From NCBI RefSeq assembly GCF_028826155.1, contig NZ_JAQGPN010000001.1:1369501-1433500 (forward strand): a stretch of 64,000 bases of DNA, in the 5' to 3' direction. Origin of the DNA: Mesorhizobium shangrilense (GTDB lineage Bacteria; Pseudomonadota; Alphaproteobacteria; Rhizobiales; Rhizobiaceae). How positions within the stretch are numbered: the first letter of the stretch is position 1; every line of letters starts with the position of its first letter. Shown piece by piece: positions 54,175 through 62,748 of this stretch. Both the position numbers and the translations under genes were made by a program. Below the pieces are notes generated by a model. It saw only the letters and a program-made list of their open reading frames with translations. It searched no databases and was not told the origin of the DNA.

Positions 54175-55215
54175 TTACTCGCCCGGGCCCTTGCAGGCGA
54201 CGATCTGTTCCTTGGTGTAGGTGGTCCAGTCCGGGATCGAGATCGAAACCGGCCACTCGGGGCTCAGCGACGGATCGGCGGCCGTCTTCAGCTTGGCCTT
54301 GCCGTCGTCGCTGGCGTTCTCCCAGAGCTCGGGATTGACCAGCACGGTCTGCTCGGCCGGCTTCTTCCCCTCGAGGATCTGCAGGGCGAGCGTCACGCCG
54401 GCGCCGCCGATCGAACCGGGATTGGTGACCGCCGCGCCCTTCAGCCCCTCGACCGAGTTGAGCTGGCCGACGAAGCCAGCGTTGTCGGCGCCGACGACCG
54501 GCACCAGCGGGGTCTGCGACTCGACCAGCGCGTCGACGATCACGTTGTCGATGCCGGAGGTCCAGATGCCGTTGAACGGCGTCCCGGTGGCGATGAAGTC
54601 GAGGATCTGCTGCTTGCCCTGGTCCTGCTGCCAGCCGGTGAACACCTCATGCGCGACCTTGATGTCGGGGAACTCGGCAAGCGCCTTCTTGAAGCCCTTG
54701 TCGCGGTCGCTGTCGGCGGACGCGCCGGCTGCGCCGCGCATGTAGACGACGTCGCCCTTGCCGCCCAATGTCTCGAAGAGCCACTTGGCGCCGAGATAGG
54801 CGTACTGCTCCTGGTTGTTGGAGATGATGTAGGCCGACGGCTCGGTCACCGCCTGGTCGACGGCGACGACGACGATGCCGGCCTTGGTCGCCTCGGCCAG
54901 AGCCGCCTGGATGCCGGCCGGGTCGGCCGGATTGACGACGATGGCGTTGACCTTGGCGCTGATCAGGTTGCGGATATCCTCCAGCTGACCGGCAGCATCG
55001 GTGTTGCGGTGGGCGATGTTGAGCTTGGCGACCTTGCCCGAGGCGAGCGCCTGCGCCTTGATCGCGCAGATCATCTCCTCGCGCCAGCCGTTGCCCTGCA
55101 CGGTGTTGGACACGCCGATGGTGTAGCTGCCCTGCGCGCCCGCAGTGAGAGCCGACGCCATGAAGGCGGCGCCCGCCAGCAGCGGAAGCATTGCCAGTTG
55201 CCTTACCTTACGCAT
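54175..55215 (-). CDS. Periplasmic sugar-binding protein of the CUT2 importer
   Basis: 346 residues. Signal peptide about 1-27 (ASALTAGAQ). Peripla_BP_4 (RbsB-like) fold: YTIGVSNTVQGNGWREEMIC, VNAIVVNPADPAGIQAALAE, IISNNQEQYAYLGAKWL and VYMRGAAGASADSDRDKGFK. The Trp, Arg and Asn residues in these motifs probably make up the ligand pocket. It is the first transporter gene and should set the substrate of the ABC system. The C-terminal half is related to binding proteins for pentoses and sugar alcohols, but I cannot name the ligand. It stands 76 bases before the ATPase gene. Confidence 0.92.
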   Translation of the reverse strand: MRKVRQLAMLPLLAGAAFMASALTAGAQGSYTIGVSNTVQGNGWREEMICAIKAQALASGKVAKLNIAHRNTDAAGQLEDIRNLISAKVNAIVVNPADPAGIQAALAEATKAGIVVVAVDQAVTEPSAYIISNNQEQYAYLGAKWLFETLGGKGDVVYMRGAAGASADSDRDKGFKKALAEFPDIKVAHEVFTGWQQDQGKQQILDFIATGTPFNGIWTSGIDNVIVDALVESQTPLVPVVGADNAGFVGQLNSVEGLKGAAVTNPGSIGGAGVTLALQILEGKKPAEQTVLVNPELWENASDDGKAKLKTAADPSLSPEWPVSISIPDWTTYTKEQIVACKGPGE

Positions 55216-55274
55216 GAGAACTTCCTTTCCTCCCAGATGATGAAGCCTGTGTCAGTCGAGGGCGTTTTGCGCCC

Positions 55275-56189
55275 TCATTTCACGAAGGGGCGCAAAACGT
55301 CGCGCGCCAGCAGGAAGCCGCGCTTGACCAGTTCGTCGGCCCCTTCGAATTTCCGGTCCTCGTGCTCGATGATGACCGGGCCGTCATAGCCCGCCCGGTA
55401 GAGCGCCGAGAACGTCGCGCCCCAATCGACCTCGCCGAGGCCCGGCATGCGCGGAACCTGCCAGCCCATGCCCGCCGACATGATGCCCCGCTCGTAGAGG
55501 CCGTCGCGGTCGATCATCAGATCCTTGGCGTGGACGTGCAGCATGTGCGGCCCGAACTCGCGGATGAAGCGGCCCTGGTCGATCATCTGCCAGACCAGAT
55601 GCGAGGGATCGTAGTTCATCCCGACATAGCCGTCCCACGCCTCGAGGATGCGACGCCAGACATAGGGCGAGTAGGCGATGTTGTGCCCGCCCGGCCACTC
55701 GTCGTAGCTGAAGATCATCGGGCAGTTCTCGAAGGCGAGGCGCACACCGTTGTCGCGCGCGTGGGCGACGATGTCGGGCCAGACCTTCAGCGCCTCCTCC
55801 CAGTTGGCGTCGACATGCTTCGACGCGTCGCCGCCGCAGAAGGTGTTGACGAGCGGCACGCCCATGCGGCCGGCCGCGACGATCACCTTCTTCAGGTGCT
55901 CGATGACGGCCTGGCGGTGGGCAGCGTCCGGATGGAGGGGGTTCGGGTAGTAACCGAGCGCCGAAATCGTCTGGTTTTTCTCGGCGAGCGCGGCGACGAT
56001 CTCCTTGCCCTCCGAGGCCGAAAGGCTGGCGACGTCGATGTGGCTGGTTCCGGCATAGCGACGCGTCGGTCCCGTCGCCCTGGGCCAGCAGGCGATCTCC
56101 AGCGCCTCGAAGCCGACCGAATTCGCCCACTCCGCGACCTGCGCGAGCGGCGTTTCAGGAAACGGCGCTGTCAGAATTCCGAGCCTCAT
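55275..56189 (-). CDS. Sugar phosphate isomerase/epimerase (TIM-barrel, AP endonuclease 2 family)
   Basis: 304 residues. Xylose-isomerase-like TIM barrel: MRLGILTAPFPETPLAQVAE, VNTFCGGDASKHVDANWEEA, GVRLAFENCPMIFSYDEWPG, and the metal-ligand regions MNYDPSHLVWQM and HMLHVHAKDLMID ending with GPVIIEHEDRKFEG. Members are sugar or inosose epimerases, isomerases and dehydratases. In this operon it lies between the binding protein (60 bases away) and the mannitol-dehydrogenase-type enzyme, so it probably interconverts the catabolic intermediate. Reaction not assigned. Confidence 0.88.
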   Translation of the reverse strand: MRLGILTAPFPETPLAQVAEWANSVGFEALEIACWPRATGPTRRYAGTSHIDVASLSASEGKEIVAALAEKNQTISALGYYPNPLHPDAAHRQAVIEHLKKVIVAAGRMGVPLVNTFCGGDASKHVDANWEEALKVWPDIVAHARDNGVRLAFENCPMIFSYDEWPGGHNIAYSPYVWRRILEAWDGYVGMNYDPSHLVWQMIDQGRFIREFGPHMLHVHAKDLMIDRDGLYERGIMSAGMGWQVPRMPGLGEVDWGATFSALYRAGYDGPVIIEHEDRKFEGADELVKRGFLLARDVLRPFVK

Positions 56190-56209
56190 ACATCCTCCCC
56201 CAGTCCGTA

Positions 56210-57745
56210 CTATGCCGTATGCGTCGCGTGATTCAACTGCGCAGCTAGCGGCAGGCCGCAGACATGCCTCAGATGGCCCATGGGATCCTCCAGCAATCCC
56301 TCAAGATGGGCAACCACAGCCTGCCTGAACGCGGCGTTCGCGGAAAGCTCGCGATCGAAGATCGCGTCGATTGACAGTATCTCCCTAACCAGCGCCGGCG
56401 CGTCGCTGCCGACACGGTCGGCAATCGCCGCTATGCGCGCCGCATGCGGATCGTCGACCGTCCACTGCCGGCCGAAACGGTCGGACGCCTTGACGAGATA
56501 GACCATCCAGGCGGCGACGGGCAGCGTCAGCAGCCTGACTGCCTCTCCGCGGCGCAGGCGCTCCAGGATCGGATTGAGCAGGCGCTGCACGATCTTCTGC
56601 GAGCCGTCGGTCGCGATCTGATGGTTGCGGTGGCGGATCGCGGTGTTGCGCAGCCGCTCCAGGCTCTGCTCGACATAGGCCTCGGGCGATATCCCCGGAA
56701 CCGGGCCGAGCGTGGGTAGGCTCTCTTCCAGCAGCATGCGGCGCACGAAGCCGACCAGAAGCGGATCCTTCATGTCGTCGCAGGTGTGCTCGTGGCCGGC
56801 GAGGACACCGAGATAGGACAGCGTCGTCTGGGCGCCGTTGAGAACCCGCATTTTCAGGTGCTCGAATGGCGTGACGTCGTCGACGAACGTCACCCCGACC
56901 TCATCCCAGCGCGGAAACCTTCCGGCGAAACGGTTCTCCAGCACCCACTGGCGGAAGGGTTCGCCGGTCACGACGGCGCGGTCGCGGTAGCCGAAGCCCC
57001 GCTCGACCGTCTCGAAATCCGCCTGTGACGTTGCCGGTGCGATGCGATCCACCATCGTTGAAGGGAAGGCTGCGTTGGCCGCGATCCAGTCCTCCAGACC
57101 GTTGCCGCGCCTATGTGTAATCGATTGCACAACGTTTTGCAAAAGGGCGCCGTTACCCGGAATATTGTCGCAACTGACGAGCGTCAGCGGGCGCCCGTGC
57201 GTGCTCATGCGAAGCTCCAGGGCACGTGCGATGAGGCCCGGCACGCTGCGCGGCGCATGGGGGTTGGAGAGGTCGTGGACGATGTCGGGGTGCGCGGTAT
57301 CGAGGTCGCCGCTCGCCGGCCGATGGCAATAGCCCTTCTCGGTGATCGTCAGCGTCACGACGTCGATGTCGGACGAGGCCAGCACCTCCAGCGCCGGCTC
57401 GGGGCTCGCCTGGCTGTCGACCACCGACACGATGCTGCCGATGACGCGCGCCTCGGCGCGGTCGTTCTCGCGGATCAGGCGCGTGTACAAGCCTGCCTGG
57501 CGACCGAGCGTGCCGGCGAGGTCCGGGCTGCGAATGTTGATGCCGACCACGCCCCAGCGATCGAAGTGCTTCGCGAGGAGATCGTCCGTGTATTCGGCCT
57601 GGTGGCAGCGGTGGAATGCGCCGACGCCGATGTGAGCCATGCCGACGCGCAGGCGCGTGCGATCATAGGCCGGCCTCTGCACGGCCTCGGGAAGGCGATT
57701 GAGCGACACGGGGCCGAGCAGCGGGTTGCGGGCGACGGCGGACAT
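56210..57745 (-). CDS. Mannitol dehydrogenase family oxidoreductase (polyol or uronate type)
   Basis: 511 residues. N-terminal Rossmann domain with VGMAHIGVGAFHRCHQAEY (about 34-52), then TLTITEKGYC and VSCDNIPGNGALLQN. The helical C-terminal domain carries RVLNGAQTTLSYLGVLAGHEH and the catalytic Lys in the family's KxxxxNxxH region. The family includes mannitol, fructuronate, mannonate and tagaturonate dehydrogenases; all oxidise or reduce a C2 or C5 hydroxyl of a linear polyol or sugar acid with NAD(P). The start overlaps the SDR stop (TGATG). The substrate should match the importer. Confidence 0.9.
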   Translation of the reverse strand: MSAVARNPLLGPVSLNRLPEAVQRPAYDRTRLRVGMAHIGVGAFHRCHQAEYTDDLLAKHFDRWGVVGINIRSPDLAGTLGRQAGLYTRLIRENDRAEARVIGSIVSVVDSQASPEPALEVLASSDIDVVTLTITEKGYCHRPASGDLDTAHPDIVHDLSNPHAPRSVPGLIARALELRMSTHGRPLTLVSCDNIPGNGALLQNVVQSITHRRGNGLEDWIAANAAFPSTMVDRIAPATSQADFETVERGFGYRDRAVVTGEPFRQWVLENRFAGRFPRWDEVGVTFVDDVTPFEHLKMRVLNGAQTTLSYLGVLAGHEHTCDDMKDPLLVGFVRRMLLEESLPTLGPVPGISPEAYVEQSLERLRNTAIRHRNHQIATDGSQKIVQRLLNPILERLRRGEAVRLLTLPVAAWMVYLVKASDRFGRQWTVDDPHAARIAAIADRVGSDAPALVREILSIDAIFDRELSANAAFRQAVVAHLEGLLEDPMGHLRHVCGLPLAAQLNHATHTA

Positions 57746-58527
57746 CAGCGCTTCGCCCCGATGACGACCTGCTCCTGGTCGATGACCGCTCCGGTCATCG
57801 GAACGGACGCATCGCTCAGCAGGAAAACGGCCAGGTTCGCGACGTCCTGCGGCGCGAGCAGGCGGCCGAACGGTTGCGCGGCATTCGCCTCGTCGAGCCA
57901 GCCGGGGCCGAGTCCCAGCGTCTCGGATTGCATGATCCTTTCCGCAGGCGTGTCGGCCCAGCCGACGTTGATGCCATTGACGCGGATGCGATCGAAGCCG
58001 TGCGCGTTGGCGGCGTTCTTCGTCAGCACTGCAAGCGCCGCCTTGGTCGCCGAATAGACGGCAAGCTCCGGCGCGCCGCAGTGCACGTTGATGGACAGGA
58101 TGTTGACGATCGCTCCGCCTTGCCCGCGCTGCCGCATCGCCCGGATCGCGCCCTGCATGAGGAAGAAGGGCGCGCGTGCGTTGACGTCGAACAGCCTGGT
58201 CCAGTCGTCAGGCGTGGCGTCGACCAGGGAGGCGCGGTCGGTGAGTGCGCCGGCGTTCACCAGGGCGTCGATGCGGCCGAAACGCGCCAGGCATTCCGCG
58301 ACGAGGCGGTCCGGCGTTGCGGGGTCGCCAAGATCGGCGGCCACAAACTGGGTGGGGACGCCTTGCTCCGACAGCTCGTCGGCGACAGCCTTGCCGCGGC
58401 TGGCATTGCGGCCGGTAATCAGGAGGCCTGCGGCGCCGCTTGCCGCGAGCGTCGCGGCGATGGCGCGGCCGATGCCCTGCGTCGCGCCGGTGACCAGCGC
58501 CACTTTCCCGTCGACCCGCGCTTCCAC
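57745..58527 (-). CDS. Short-chain dehydrogenase/reductase, GTG start
   Basis: 260 residues from GTG 58527 behind GGGAGGGGAC; the longer ORF to 58701 crosses the operator-like region and is rejected. Classical SDR: NAD-binding GATQGIG (about 14-20), NAG replaced by NAGAL, Ser in the catalytic loop near ILSINVH and the YxxxK pair in YSATKAAL. The C-terminus ends IDQEQVVIGAKR. It is the first of the tightly packed downstream genes and overlaps the mannitol-dehydrogenase-type gene by one base. It probably oxidises the imported compound or its product. Substrate unknown. Confidence 0.9.
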   Translation of the reverse strand: MEARVDGKVALVTGATQGIGRAIAATLAASGAAGLLITGRNASRGKAVADELSEQGVPTQFVAADLGDPATPDRLVAECLARFGRIDALVNAGALTDRASLVDATPDDWTRLFDVNARAPFFLMQGAIRAMRQRGQGGAIVNILSINVHCGAPELAVYSATKAALAVLTKNAANAHGFDRIRVNGINVGWADTPAERIMQSETLGLGPGWLDEANAAQPFGRLLAPQDVANLAVFLLSDASVPMTGAVIDQEQVVIGAKR

Positions 58528-58585
58528 GTCCCCTCCCGGAACAGGGTTTCTATTTTTCCAAATATGGAATGAAAATTCTGCGCAG
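58528..58585 (-). promoter_or_regulatory. AT-rich gap with inverted repeat before the SDR gene
   Basis: TTCCA-AATA-TGGAA (58556-58569) is a perfect dyad in an otherwise GC-rich region, followed by TGAAAATTC. It is just upstream of the SDR GTG and just after the RpiR stop. A likely promoter/operator, possibly for the RpiR-family protein encoded next door. Confidence 0.5.
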
Positions 58586-59539
58586 TCAATCGACCGGACG
58601 CCGCCTGCTGGCGGCGCGCCGCGCGACGACGCCATGGACGACGGCCATCGCAATCGCCAGCGACGCCGAGAGAGAACGAAATCCTGCGAAGTCCGATTCA
58701 ACGACTTCCAGCGAGATTTCAGAGAGGGCGATCAGCGGACTGAAGGTGCTGTCGGTGATCGAGGCCACCCGCGCGCCGCGTTCGAGCGCGACCGCCACGA
58801 GGTCCGGGGTGATGGAGTTATAGGGGCTGAAGCTGACCGCCAGCACGGCGTCGCCCTCGCCGACGCAACCCACCTGGTCGAATGCGGTGGACCCGACGTT
58901 GTCGACCAGGATGTTGCGCACGCCCTGCTGCGAGAGGGTGAGCGAGACATAGGCGGTCACGGGAAAGGCGCGCTTGCTGCCGATGACGTAGACGAGGTCG
59001 GCGTGGGCCAGGAGATCGACCACCCGCTCGAAGCCCTCGATGTCGAAGCTCTCGCCGACGCGATTGAGCGAGGTCTGCGAGGCGGCAATCAACCCGTGCA
59101 TGAACTGGAGGCTGGCTTTGGCTTCATCCGCCCCGACGCCATCGGGCTCGTCCCGCGCACGCCCCTCGGGCCAGGCGCCCTTCATATGTTCCTTGAACAG
59201 TGCCTGGAGATCTGAGAACCCCGAGTAGCCGAAGATCTGGGCGAAGCGGACCAGGGTCGAGGGTTGTACGTCCGCCTTCTCGGCGACCTGCACAATGGTG
59301 CCGAGTGCGACCTCGCCCGGGTGCTGCCACAGGAAGATGGCCGCCTGTCGCAGACGCTTGGGGAAATGGATCGTGCCCGAAGAGAGTACGGCTCGCAGTT
59401 CCTCGTATGTCCTCGGCTTGGTGTATCCGAGCGCGGCGGCGCGGCCGCGCGCGTTGCCTTGCTTGTCGGGCGCCACCTTGGCGGGCGTCTTCCTCCTTGC
59501 GCCCGTCCGGGCGGCGCCTGTGGCGTCGAGCTTGCTCAT
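58586..59539 (-). CDS. RpiR/MurR-family transcriptional regulator (HTH plus SIS)
   Basis: 317 residues. An N-terminal tail rich in Ala/Lys/Arg (1-38) is followed by the HTH_6 domain (about 40-115; LGTIVQVAEKADVQPSTLVR and FAQIFGYSGFSDLQALFKEH). The SIS sugar-phosphate domain (about 150-300) contains YVIGSKRAFPVTAYVSLTLS and AVSFSPYNSITPDLVAVALE. RpiR proteins bind a phosphorylated sugar and repress catabolic operons. It overlaps the upstream Gfo/Idh stop (ATGA). The candidate site at 58556-58569 and an AT-rich patch at 60669-60705 are possible targets. Confidence 0.91.
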   Translation of the reverse strand: MSKLDATGAARTGARRKTPAKVAPDKQGNARGRAAALGYTKPRTYEELRAVLSSGTIHFPKRLRQAAIFLWQHPGEVALGTIVQVAEKADVQPSTLVRFAQIFGYSGFSDLQALFKEHMKGAWPEGRARDEPDGVGADEAKASLQFMHGLIAASQTSLNRVGESFDIEGFERVVDLLAHADLVYVIGSKRAFPVTAYVSLTLSQQGVRNILVDNVGSTAFDQVGCVGEGDAVLAVSFSPYNSITPDLVAVALERGARVASITDSTFSPLIALSEISLEVVESDFAGFRSLSASLAIAMAVVHGVVARRAASRRRPVD

Positions 59540-60612
59540 GACACCAATGGCACCGTGCGTTTGCTGGCGGCGGACAGCACCGCACTGTCGATGATCCTCT
59601 GGCCGACAAGGCTGAGTTCAGGATCGAGCGGCCCGGTGATCGGCCCATCATCGGCAATGCGCGCGAGCACATAGTCGACCGCGCCGCGGCGGCCGGGCGG
59701 CAGGGTGTCGACGGGTATCTGGGCGGGGAGGGGCGCGCTGCGCGTCTGCAGCGTCACGTACGGCTCGTAGTCGTAGCACGAGACCGTGCCCTTTGTTCCG
59801 GCCAGCACGAAGCCGCATTTCGGCTGCGTCTGCTGCGTCCATGGATCGGTGAGCGTGCCCCAGCGCGTCTCGAATTTGGAGAGCCCGCGCCGATACCGGC
59901 AGACGGTGATGGAATGCTGGTCGACCTCGATGCCGGGCGTCTCATCGACGATGCATGTCACCTCGACCGGCGCCTCGCCGCCCATGAACCATGTGCCGAG
60001 GGTGGCGCCATAGCCAAGATAGTCGAGAAGGCTGCCGCCGCCGCTGGCCTTCCGGTACCACCAGGAATGCGGTTTCTGGGCTTCGACCTCCTCGGGCGAA
60101 ACCTCGACCTTGTCGGCGAGGTGGAAGAGGGGGCCGCGATTGCCGCCGTAGTAATGGATCTCGACCAGGTCGCCGATGCAGCCCTCATCGACCAGGCGCT
60201 TGGCCGTGTTGTGGGGGCGCGACCATGCGGCCGGCCAGTTGATCGCAAGCTTCCGACCGCTCCCACTCATGGCGTCGATCATGCGACGCGCGTCGGCAAG
60301 GTTGGCTGCGAACGGCTTCTCCACCATGACATGCAGCCGATGCGGCGCGATCCTCTCGACAATGCTTGCATGCTCGGAGGTCGCCGCACAGACGATGGCA
60401 AGGTCGGCCGCGGTTGAGGCAAGACAGGCCTCGAGCTCGGTGAACACGCGCTTATCGGGGATGCCGAACCGGCTGATCGCGGCCTCCATGCGCGCCCGGT
60501 CGGGGTCGAACACGCCGGCAATCTCGGCTTGCGGATGCTCGGCCACCTCGCGCAGGAGGTCGCCCATGTGCATGTGGTCGAAGCTGATGCCGAGGACGCC
60601 GTATTTCGCCAC
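59536..60612 (-). CDS. Gfo/Idh/MocA-family oxidoreductase (first gene of the catabolic operon)
   Basis: 358 residues from GTG 60612 with AGGGGGATCGG upstream; an ATG at 60651 would add 13 codons and is an alternative. N-terminal Rossmann fold with YGVLGISFDHMHMGDLLREV, then the EKPFAANLADARRM motif of the family. The C-terminal half includes GGGSLLDYLGYGATLGTWFM. Members oxidise sugars, inositols or their acids with NAD(P). The GISFDHMHMGDL start differs from the usual GxGxxG. It overlaps the RpiR start by four bases. Confidence 0.88.
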   Translation of the reverse strand: MAKYGVLGISFDHMHMGDLLREVAEHPQAEIAGVFDPDRARMEAAISRFGIPDKRVFTELEACLASTAADLAIVCAATSEHASIVERIAPHRLHVMVEKPFAANLADARRMIDAMSGSGRKLAINWPAAWSRPHNTAKRLVDEGCIGDLVEIHYYGGNRGPLFHLADKVEVSPEEVEAQKPHSWWYRKASGGGSLLDYLGYGATLGTWFMGGEAPVEVTCIVDETPGIEVDQHSITVCRYRRGLSKFETRWGTLTDPWTQQTQPKCGFVLAGTKGTVSCYDYEPYVTLQTRSAPLPAQIPVDTLPPGRRGAVDYVLARIADDGPITGPLDPELSLVGQRIIDSAVLSAASKRTVPLVS

Positions 60613-60777
60613 CCGATCCCCCTGGTCAACGTCACGCTTCGGTGCGCGCATCCACGCTAGCGCGGCACGAAAATTTCACAATCTAAAAAATGGAAATCTG
60701 CTTCGAAAACGAACGAGGGCAGGCTAAGCTCCGACATACACCGAGGTGGTGTGGTCTTGACGGAGGAGTTTCGGGAC
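60613..60777. promoter_or_regulatory. Divergent promoter region between the two Gfo/Idh genes
   Basis: A 165-base gap between genes on opposite strands. An AT-rich patch at 60669-60705 contains GAAAATTTC (60669-60677, a dyad about a central A) and TGGAAATC, similar in sequence to the AT-rich motif before the SDR gene. Plausible common operator for both directions. No -35/-10 pair stands out. Confidence 0.5.
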
Positions 60778-61962
60778 ATGGTTTACGCGACAGCCGATGG
60801 TTCCGCGCGCGCCCGTCTGCGGGTCGGCATGGTCGGCGGCGGGCGAAACGCGTTCATCGGGGCCGTCCACCGCTTCGCGATGCGTCTCGACGACCAGATC
60901 GAACTGGTTGCCGGCGCTCTCTCGTCCGATCCCGCCAATGCAGCCGCTTCCGCAGCCGAGATCGACATTGCGCCCGACCGCAGCTATGCCGACTACCGCG
61001 AGATGGCGCGCGCCGAAGCGGCAAGGCCCGATGGCATCGAGGCCGTCGTCATCGTGACGCCCAATCACCTGCACGCCCCGATCGCGACCGCCTTCCTCGA
61101 GGCAGGCATCGACGTTATCTGCGACAAGCCGCTTTCGACGACGCTTGCCGAGGCGGAGGCGCTTGTAGCGCTGGCGCGCGCCAGGCAGCGCAGGTTCGTC
61201 GTCACGCTCAACAACACCGGCTACGCCATGGTGCGGCAGGCGCGGGAGATGGTGGAGGCGGGCGATCTGGGCAGGATCGTCGCCGTTCATGCGTCCTACA
61301 TACAGGACTGGCTGACGTTGCCGATCGACGCCGAGGGACAGAAGCAGGCCGAGTGGCGCACGGATCCGGCGCGCGCTGGCCAGTCGGCGGTTCTGGCCGA
61401 CATCGGCGTGCACGCCTTCAATCTCGCCTGCTTCATCTCAGGTTGCCAGGCCGAGGCGGTCGCGGCAGACCTGTTCACCGCTGTACCCGGGAGGCGTCTC
61501 GACGACAATGCGCATGTGCTGGTGCGCTGGTCGGGCGGGGCGCGCGGCACAATCGTCGCCAGCCAGACCTCGCCGGGCCACTACAACGACCTGTCGGTCC
61601 GTATCTACGGCGACAAGGCGGGCCTGGAATGGCACGGAACGCGCCCCGAAGAGCTGCGCTTCACGCCCTATGGCGAGGAGACGCGCACCATCATCCGCGG
61701 CGGGCCGGGCTCGTCGCCCGAGAGCCGGCGCGTCTCGCGCATGCCCGCAGCGCACCCGGAAGGCTACATCGAAGCGTTCGGAAATTTCTATCGGGACGCG
61801 GCGGACATCATCCGCGTCCATCGAAGCGGCGCGGCGGTCGATCCCGCACGCGCCTTGCTGGTTCCCGACGTGGTCGATGGCGCGCGCGGCGTGAAGTTCG
61901 TTGCGGCGGCCGTCGCCTCGCAGGCGGCGGGCGGTGCGTGGACGCCTGCGCTGCTCGACTGA
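60778..61962 (+). CDS. Gfo/Idh/MocA-family oxidoreductase, divergent partner
   Basis: 394 residues from ATG 60778 with GGAGGAG upstream; a GTG at 60751 is an alternative. Rossmann fold: LRVGMVGGGRNAFIGAVHRF (about 14-33), the VIVTPNHLHAPIATAFLEAG loop and the catalytic family motif CDKPLSTTLAEAEAL. The C-terminal domain carries the conserved His in DIGVHAFNLACF and HYNDLSVRIYGDKAGLEW. It is expressed divergently from the operon at 50612-60612 and presumably belongs to the same pathway. The two oxidoreductases share only family features. Confidence 0.91.
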   Translation: MVYATADGSARARLRVGMVGGGRNAFIGAVHRFAMRLDDQIELVAGALSSDPANAAASAAEIDIAPDRSYADYREMARAEAARPDGIEAVVIVTPNHLHAPIATAFLEAGIDVICDKPLSTTLAEAEALVALARARQRRFVVTLNNTGYAMVRQAREMVEAGDLGRIVAVHASYIQDWLTLPIDAEGQKQAEWRTDPARAGQSAVLADIGVHAFNLACFISGCQAEAVAADLFTAVPGRRLDDNAHVLVRWSGGARGTIVASQTSPGHYNDLSVRIYGDKAGLEWHGTRPEELRFTPYGEETRTIIRGGPGSSPESRRVSRMPAAHPEGYIEAFGNFYRDAADIIRVHRSGAAVDPARALLVPDVVDGARGVKFVAAAVASQAAGGAWTPALLD

Positions 61963-61972
61963 CGGGACGGCT

Positions 61973-62386
61973 TCAGAAGCGGCAGCGCTGATACCCGAAG
62001 GCGAAATCCGGGAAGTTCGGGTCGAACCGCTCGAAGTGGTCCTCGTCGATCACGCGGAAGGAGACCGGGATAGTGTCGAACAGGATGGTGTCGGAGCAAC
62101 TGAGCAGTGCGGTCATGCGATCGCCGTCGGCCTTGGTGCGCTGTGCTGTGCAGGATGCGTTCGGACCGCTGATCTTGTTGCCGGCGATGATGATGCCCGT
62201 TGTAACCGAGCCTCCCTTGTCGACGAACTCCACGCCGTTGCCGGTCTTGCGGAAGGTCTGGTCGCACTCGGTGCCTTCCATGGTCCACGCGCCCTGCAGT
62301 TCGTCGAGCGTCGCGGCGAGCACCGGATAGACGGCCGCGCCCGCCATCACTGCAACAACGGCCGCAACAATTCTTCGAGGTAGCAT
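61973..62386 (-). CDS. Small secreted protein of unknown function
   Basis: 137 residues from ATG 62386, preceded by GAGG; the longer ORF to 62428 has two other Met choices. Signal peptide about 1-24 (VYPVLAA). The mature part has a Trp (QGAWTMEGTECDQTF), four cysteines (two likely pairs), and ends FGYQRCRF. No domain is recognised; related small rhizobial exported proteins exist without assigned function. It is separated from the Gfo/Idh stop by 10 bases on the opposite strand. Confidence 0.72.
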   Translation of the reverse strand: MLPRRIVAAVVAVMAGAAVYPVLAATLDELQGAWTMEGTECDQTFRKTGNGVEFVDKGGSVTTGIIIAGNKISGPNASCTAQRTKADGDRMTALLSCSDTILFDTIPVSFRVIDEDHFERFDPNFPDFAFGYQRCRF

Positions 62387-62748
62387 CGACATCCTCTTCG
62401 GAAACCGGCGCTTGCTGGCCGGGAACACAACAACAGCAGACTATCGCCAATACGCGCCCGGAAGAAGCTACGATACGGTTACGAGGCGCATCGATCATGC
62501 GTGGAGATCGCCTTTCTATCGATCCCTGCGATGCGAGGTCGGGCGCGGAGTACGGGCGAACAGCTGGCGCAACGTCCGCACCAACTCCATGGCGGCAATG
62601 TAACCGTTACGTACTGTGATTTCGGCCGCCCTGGGACGAACGTGGGCGCAGCAGGCAGCCATCCTGTCGCTCCACAGTCGAGGTGTTGCATGAGTTCGGC
62701 GACCGAGGACGCATCCACCAGGTTGATCGTCGCCTCGCGAGGCTGGTC
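62387..62748. other. 362-base divergent intergenic region
   Basis: Lies between the small secreted protein gene (minus) and the formylglycine-generating enzyme gene (plus). Open frames in it are short and lack ribosome binding sites. No clear repeat or terminator was seen. Confidence 0.5.
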
